A stretch of 12,624 bases of DNA, from the NCBI GenBank assembly GCA_009697555.1, contig WLQV01000011.1, positions 1 through 12,624 of the forward strand. Direction: 5' to 3'. Source of the DNA: Actinomycetota bacterium (GTDB lineage Bacteria; Actinomycetota; Actinomycetes; Nanopelagicales; Nanopelagicaceae). The position numbers and the translations under genes are program-made. Positions 9,559-12,624 of this stretch are shown piece by piece. The first letter of the stretch is position 1. Every line of letters begins with the position of its first letter. The notes below the pieces were generated by a model. The model searched no databases and was not told the DNA's origin. It saw only the letters and a program-made list of their open reading frames with translations.

Positions 9559-10128
9559 TTGCAAACAATAGGGATCTACGGCGGAACCTTTGACCCTATT
9601 CATCGCGGACATTTACATGTCATCAACCACGTTCTCACTCATGAATTAGTTGATTACTTATTAGTTATTCCCTCTGGCGAACCATGGCTACGCGAACATC
9701 AACCGCTAGCAGGTGGCGCCGATCGTGTTGCAATGTGCGCCTTAGCAATTTCAGAACTACCCCAAGATATTAAAAACCGAATTGATGTCTCACCGCTAGA
9801 AATTGATCGCAGCGGACCGAGCTACATGATCGATACAGTGGAAGCAGTACAGGCCAATCATCCAGGCTCCCAATTGATCTTAATTTTGGGCTCAGATGCG
9901 GCAGAACATTTACATCGCTGGCACCGCGCCGGCGAGCTCCAAGAGTTAGTAGATGTACTTATCGTTGAACGTCCAGATCAAGTTCCTGGCAAGGGAATCG
10001 ACATTCAAGCTTTACCAATTTCGGCAACACAAGTACGTGCAGAAATAGTTGGATCGGCAAACTCTGTGGCAATTCCGCCAATTGTTGCCACTTATATCAA
10101 GGAGCATGGACTTTATGGCAGCAAGTAA
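9559..10128 (+). CDS. nadD: Nicotinate-nucleotide adenylyltransferase NadD
   Basis: Joins nicotinate mononucleotide and ATP to give deamido-NAD, a required step in NAD synthesis. It has 189 residues, normal for the family. GGTFDPIHRGH at 8-18 is the nucleotidyltransferase signature, SGPSYMIDTV at 85-94 and LGSDAAEHLHRW at 110-121 are NadD blocks, and ISATQVR at 154-160 is the ATP-binding ISxTxxR motif. The start is TTG at 9559, chosen because the conserved core begins two to three residues later; AGGAG lies 12 bases upstream, longer than usual spacing. Its end overlaps rsfS by 14 bases. Its product, once made into NAD, is the cofactor of LigA, just upstream. Confidence 0.94.
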   Translation: MQTIGIYGGTFDPIHRGHLHVINHVLTHELVDYLLVIPSGEPWLREHQPLAGGADRVAMCALAISELPQDIKNRIDVSPLEIDRSGPSYMIDTVEAVQANHPGSQLILILGSDAAEHLHRWHRAGELQELVDVLIVERPDQVPGKGIDIQALPISATQVRAEIVGSANSVAIPPIVATYIKEHGLYGSK

Positions 10129-10504
10129 AGCGGTAGTAGAGCTAACTCAGTTAGCTGCAAAAGCTGCGATCGATAAAATTGGTACTGAATTAATAGCACT
10201 CGATCTCTCGGAACAGATGGTCTTGAGCGAAGTATTTCTTATTATTACTGCGCAGAATGTGGCACAGGTAGATGCAATTGCCGATGGCATTGAGCGCGCA
10301 CTTTCGGCAACTGGCCAAAAGCCCATCCGCCGCGAAGGCACTGCTGAGTGGATTCTCTTGGATTACTCAGATCTAGTCGTACACATTCAATCTCAAGTAC
10401 TTCGCCAGTACTACATGCTCGATCATCTCTGGAATGACTGTCCAGTAATTCCACTCGATGCAGTTAAGGAATTTGAGGCGCAGGCGCGGAGTGCAGGTAA
10501 GTAA
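10115..10504 (+). CDS. rsfS: Ribosomal silencing factor RsfS
   Basis: Binds ribosomal protein uL14 on the large subunit and blocks subunit joining when nutrients are short. The frame is open from 10049, but the ATG at 10115 (MAASKAVVELTQLAAKAA) is preferred: it gives 129 residues, the family size, and GGAG lies ten bases upstream. An in-frame ATG at 10106 sits too close to that site. Family blocks are ALDLSEQMVLSEVFLIITAQ (28-47), the EGTAEWILLDYSDLVVHIQ region (74-92) and RQYYMLDHLW (97-106). It overlaps the nadD 3' end by 14 bases and shares one base with the next start (TAATG). The nadD-rsfS pairing is common in bacteria. Confidence 0.94.
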   Translation: MAASKAVVELTQLAAKAAIDKIGTELIALDLSEQMVLSEVFLIITAQNVAQVDAIADGIERALSATGQKPIRREGTAEWILLDYSDLVVHIQSQVLRQYYMLDHLWNDCPVIPLDAVKEFEAQARSAGK

Positions 10505-11151
10505 TGCGCCATCGTTTAGTTATTTGGCGCCATGGCCAGACCGATTGGAATACCGCCAATCGCTTTCAAGGCCACTCAGATATTCCACTCAATGACGTTG
10601 GCCAATATCAGGCAGAGCGCGCCGCACGTTTATTGGCCGGTATGAAGCCGACTGCAATCATGTCGAGTGATTTAATGCGCGCGCAGGCAACTGCAAATAC
10701 CCTGGCTGATATTTCCAAGCTCCCAGTACACGTGACCGCACAATTGCGCGAAACAAATGGTGGCGAGTGGGAAGGCCGTACCGGCGAAGAGAATCGCGCA
10801 AGTGATTTCCAGAACTTTGTGCGCTGGATTGATGGCGAAGATAATCGCGCAGGAACAACAGGGGAGCGACGAAGCGAGGTTGCAGATCGCGCAGTTACTG
10901 CAATTGAAAATTTCTTACGTGAAACCAGTGAGGTGCAAACACTTGTTATTGCCACACATGGCGGGACTGCGCGCTGTGTTATGGGGAGATTGCTCAACTT
11001 ACCTGTGACAAATTGGGGCGTTATCGGCGGATTATCAAATGCCTGCTGGTCGGTTCTGCAACTCAGTCCTAAAGGCTGGCACTTAGTAGAACATAACTCG
11101 GGATCACTTCCGGAGCCGGTTTACGATGAAGAGAGCGGGCGAGAGCAGTAG
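10504..11151 (+). CDS. Histidine phosphatase family protein (GpgP-like by position)
   Basis: A 215-residue member of the phosphoglycerate mutase-like histidine phosphatases. The RHG motif RHGQTDWN holds the phospho-acceptor His10 with Arg9. Arg59 in SSDLMRAQATA and the general-acid candidate Glu83 in LRETNGGEWEG follow the family pattern, and His152 in ATHGGTAR completes the site. In Mycobacterium tuberculosis the gene directly after nadD and rsfS is gpgP, a glucosyl-3-phosphoglycerate phosphatase, so this is the positional counterpart. Position alone does not prove the substrate, and no methylglucose polysaccharide gene is in the window. The start shares a base with the rsfS stop. It is the last protein gene before the tRNA, 28 bases downstream. 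Confidence 0.9.
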   Translation: MRHRLVIWRHGQTDWNTANRFQGHSDIPLNDVGQYQAERAARLLAGMKPTAIMSSDLMRAQATANTLADISKLPVHVTAQLRETNGGEWEGRTGEENRASDFQNFVRWIDGEDNRAGTTGERRSEVADRAVTAIENFLRETSEVQTLVIATHGGTARCVMGRLLNLPVTNWGVIGGLSNACWSVLQLSPKGWHLVEHNSGSLPEPVYDEESGREQ

Positions 11152-11163
11152 TGCAAAGTGCGC

Positions 11164-11169
11164 TAATCT
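11164..11169 (+). promoter_or_regulatory. Possible -10 box of tRNA-Ala
   Basis: TAATCT lies ten bases before the mature 5' end of the tRNA, in the 28-base gap after the phosphatase gene. No good -35 box is found 16-18 bases upstream, so the tRNA may instead be read from the upstream operon and cut out. Confidence 0.35.
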
Positions 11170-11179
11170 CTCCCATCAA

Positions 11180-11252
11180 GGGGCTATAGCGCAGCTGGTA
11201 GCGCACCTGCATGGCATGCAGGGGGTCAGGGGTTCAAATCCCCTTAGCTCCA
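11180..11252 (+). tRNA. tRNA-Ala (anticodon GGC)
   Basis: A complete cloverleaf of 73 bases. The acceptor GGGGCTA pairs with TAGCTCC and includes the G3-U70 wobble that marks alanine tRNAs. The D arm is GCGC-AGCTGGTA-GCGC, the anticodon arm CCTGC-ATGGCAT-GCAGG with GGC at 11213-11215, the variable loop GGGTC, and the T arm AGGGG-TTCAAAT-CCCCT. The discriminator base is A at 11252. The 3' CCA is not encoded (CAT follows), so it must be added by nucleotidyltransferase. The next gene's ATG begins two bases after the discriminator. Confidence 0.98.
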
Positions 11253-11253
11253 C

Positions 11254-12189
11254 ATGAGTAGTGAAGATTCAGTAAAGATTCCGCGTGGGTGGAGTGCGAA
11301 GAATATTGCTTCGCAAAGTGGCAAGACCTTCTTAATCACCGGTGGAACTAGCGGCATTGGTAAAGAGGCAGCCCGTGAATTAGTGCGCGCCGGTGGTGAA
11401 GTAATTATTACTTCCCGCGATGATCGCAAAGGTAAAGCAACTGTTGCCGAAATTGGTGGAAATATCTCTTATCGTCTGCTCGAGCTAACTTCGCTTAAAT
11501 CAATTGGTGAATGCGCAGCTGGTATTTCCAGTGAAATCGATGTCCTGATTCTCAATGCTGGAGTCATGGCCACACCATTTAAGAAAACCGATGATGGCTT
11601 CGAATTACAACTAGGAACAAATCATTTAGGACACTTTGCATTTGCTGGCTTACTTCACAAGAAGGTACGCACTCGGATTGTCTCTGTTTCCTCCCTTGCC
11701 CATCGCATGGGAAATTTTGGGGATGGCAGCGTTGAAACAATCCGCAATTACGCACTTGGTGTTGGTGAGTATAAAAAGTGGGGCGCTTATGGGCGTAGCA
11801 AATTAGCTAATCTACTTTTCATACACGAACTAGAGCGCCGCGCACGTAAATTGGGTCTGCCCTTTACAGCACATGCAGTTCACCCTGGATATTCCAATAC
11901 CAATTTGCAATCGGTTGCATCTGTCATGCGCGGTGCCAAAGTCGAAACAATTGTGACTGAATTGATGAATCGCATACTTGCCCAGAGCGCAGCAGCTGGG
12001 GCACTTCCCACATTGGCCGCAGCTACTTATCCTCATTTATCTGGTGCTTCATTTATTGGGCCAGATCGTCTCTTTGAATCACGTGGCACACCACGCCTTA
12101 CCCGCGCCAATTCATTCGCATATGACCAAGAAGTTGCAGCAAATTTATGGAAAGTCAGCGAGGAACTCACCCACGTTAACTGGGGCTAA
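11254..12189 (+). CDS. Short-chain dehydrogenase/reductase, retinol dehydrogenase-like
   Basis: A 311-residue Rossmann-fold NAD(P)-dependent oxidoreductase of unknown substrate. It shows the cofactor loop TGGTSGIG (29-36), NAG at 101-103, Asn123 in GTNHLGHF, Ser146-Ser147 in VSVSSLAH, and the catalytic Tyr179-x3-Lys183 in YGRSKLAN. The long gap between serine and tyrosine, the LGHF motif and the HPG block near 209-211 resemble the retinol dehydrogenase/WW-oxidoreductase group. The N-terminal VKIPRGWSAKNIASQSGKT is, as I recall, typical of bacterial members and supports the ATG at 11254. That ATG lies one base after the tRNA-Ala, leaving no room for a ribosome binding site outside the tRNA. 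leuS follows after nine bases. Confidence 0.9.
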   Translation: MSSEDSVKIPRGWSAKNIASQSGKTFLITGGTSGIGKEAARELVRAGGEVIITSRDDRKGKATVAEIGGNISYRLLELTSLKSIGECAAGISSEIDVLILNAGVMATPFKKTDDGFELQLGTNHLGHFAFAGLLHKKVRTRIVSVSSLAHRMGNFGDGSVETIRNYALGVGEYKKWGAYGRSKLANLLFIHELERRARKLGLPFTAHAVHPGYSNTNLQSVASVMRGAKVETIVTELMNRILAQSAAAGALPTLAAATYPHLSGASFIGPDRLFESRGTPRLTRANSFAYDQEVAANLWKVSEELTHVNWG

Positions 12190-12192
12190 ACT
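12187..12192 (+). promoter_or_regulatory. Possible -10 box overlapping the dehydrogenase stop codon
   Basis: TAAACT begins with the TAA stop of the dehydrogenase and ends six bases before the leuS ATG, which lacks a usable Shine-Dalgarno sequence. The spacing is that of a leaderless promoter. No convincing -35 box is visible. Confidence 0.4.
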
Positions 12193-12198
12193 TCAGGC

Positions 12199-12624
12199 AT
12201 GACTGAAGAGCGTGAGCACGCGGCATACGACTTTGCCTATGTGCAAGAGAAGTGGCTTCCAGTCTGGGATGAGAAGGCGCCATTTAGATCTGGCCGGGCC
12301 GATGATCCTCGCCCTAAAAAATATGTTCTGGATATGTTTCCTTATCCTTCCGGTGATTTACACATGGGCCATGCCGAGGCTTATGCGTTAGGCGATGTGA
12401 TTGCGCGTTACTGGGCACAAAAAGGATTTAACGTCATGCACCCAATCGCTTGGGATGCATTTGGATTACCTGCAGAGAATGCGGCCATCAAACGCGAGAT
12501 TGATCCAGCAATTTGGACTTATGAAAACATTGCAGTGCAGAAAGCTTCAATGCGCCGCTATGCCTGTTCCTTCGATTGGGATCGGGTATTTAATACCTGC
12601 GATCCTGAGTATTACCGCTGGAAC
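12199..12624 (+). CDS. leuS: Leucyl-tRNA synthetase (LeuS), N-terminal part, cut by window edge
   Basis: Charges tRNA-Leu with leucine. Translating from the ATG at 12199 gives 142 codons, open to the last base of the window; the full enzyme is usually 800-950 residues. The class I HIGH-type motif is HMGH at 55-58 within [17 protein letters not shown] (46-62), a LeuS signature, followed by [17 protein letters not shown] (81-97) and [19 protein letters not shown], also typical. The editing domain and the KMSKS motif lie beyond the edge. Only nine bases separate it from the dehydrogenase stop, and the start has no clear ribosome binding site. A tRNA-Ala and leuS downstream of nadD-rsfS is an arrangement I recall from other actinobacteria. 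Confidence 0.96.
   Translation, partial: MTEEREHAAYDFAYVQEKWLPVWDEKAPFRSGRADDPRPKKYVLDMFPYPSGDLHMGHAEAYALGDVIARYWAQKGFNVMHPIAWDAFGLPAENAAIKREIDPAIWTYENIAVQKASMRRYACSFDWDRVFNTCDPEYYRWN

Noticed and set aside
10049..10114. Longer N-terminus for RsfS from the upstream ATG
   Set aside because: It would overlap nadD by 80 bases and add 22 residues not seen in the family; the ATG at 10115 has a ribosome binding site and gives the usual length.
10608..10997. 129-codon minus-strand frame inside the histidine phosphatase gene
   Set aside because: Antisense shadow of a gene with a complete catalytic site.
12174..12180. GTTAAC palindrome before leuS as an operator
   Set aside because: A six-base palindrome inside the dehydrogenase coding sequence is expected by chance and has no second copy nearby.

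Overview
The window is a compact stretch of conserved bacterial housekeeping genes, almost certainly from an actinobacterium with a moderate base composition (about half G+C in the two lines I counted, well below a Streptomyces or Mycobacterium genome). Three things point to Actinobacteria: the fabD-fabH-acpP-fabF order, the etfB-etfA / cysteine desulfurase / mnmA / ligA neighbourhood, and the nadD-rsfS-histidine phosphatase-tRNA-Ala-leuS neighbourhood. All match what I recall of actinobacterial chromosomes. The tight packing, overlapping stops and starts, and modest G+C would fit a streamlined freshwater lineage such as the acI/Nanopelagicales group, but that placement is inference.

Layout. 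Positions 1-3296, minus strand: a type II fatty acid synthesis operon read fabD, fabH, acpP, fabF, with fabF running off the left edge. Positions 3297-3436: a divergent promoter region holding a 16-bp palindrome, two further small inverted repeats and promoter-like boxes. Positions 3437-11151, plus strand: a nearly gap-free run of nine genes: etfB, etfA, an IscS/NifS-type cysteine desulfurase, mnmA, ligA, a 40-residue single-span membrane protein missed by ordinary length cut-offs, nadD, rsfS and a histidine phosphatase. Positions 11180-11252: tRNA-Ala(GGC). Positions 11254-12189: a short-chain dehydrogenase whose start codon lies one base after the tRNA. Positions 12199-12624: the first 142 codons of leuS, cut by the right edge.

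How the genes work together. The left operon supplies malonyl-ACP (FabD), starts chains (FabH), carries them (AcpP) and elongates them (FabF). The divergent EtfBA pair takes electrons from acyl-CoA dehydrogenases, so fatty acid building and a likely fatty acid oxidation function share one control region. The desulfurase and MnmA overlap by four bases and probably form a sulfur relay for 2-thiouridine in tRNA. LigA, NadD and RsfS serve DNA joining, NAD synthesis and ribosome silencing. LigA uses NAD, and NadD lies just downstream of it.

No mobile element, CRISPR array, phage gene, toxin or defence system is visible, and every gene recognised is an ordinary core gene. No stretch over 300 bases lacks a gene. 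The points worth a second look are small: the palindrome in the fabD/etfB promoter, a four-copy GTAAGA array ahead of acpP, the tRNA/dehydrogenase junction, stop codons that may double as -10 boxes ahead of leaderless starts, and the small membrane protein between ligA and nadD.
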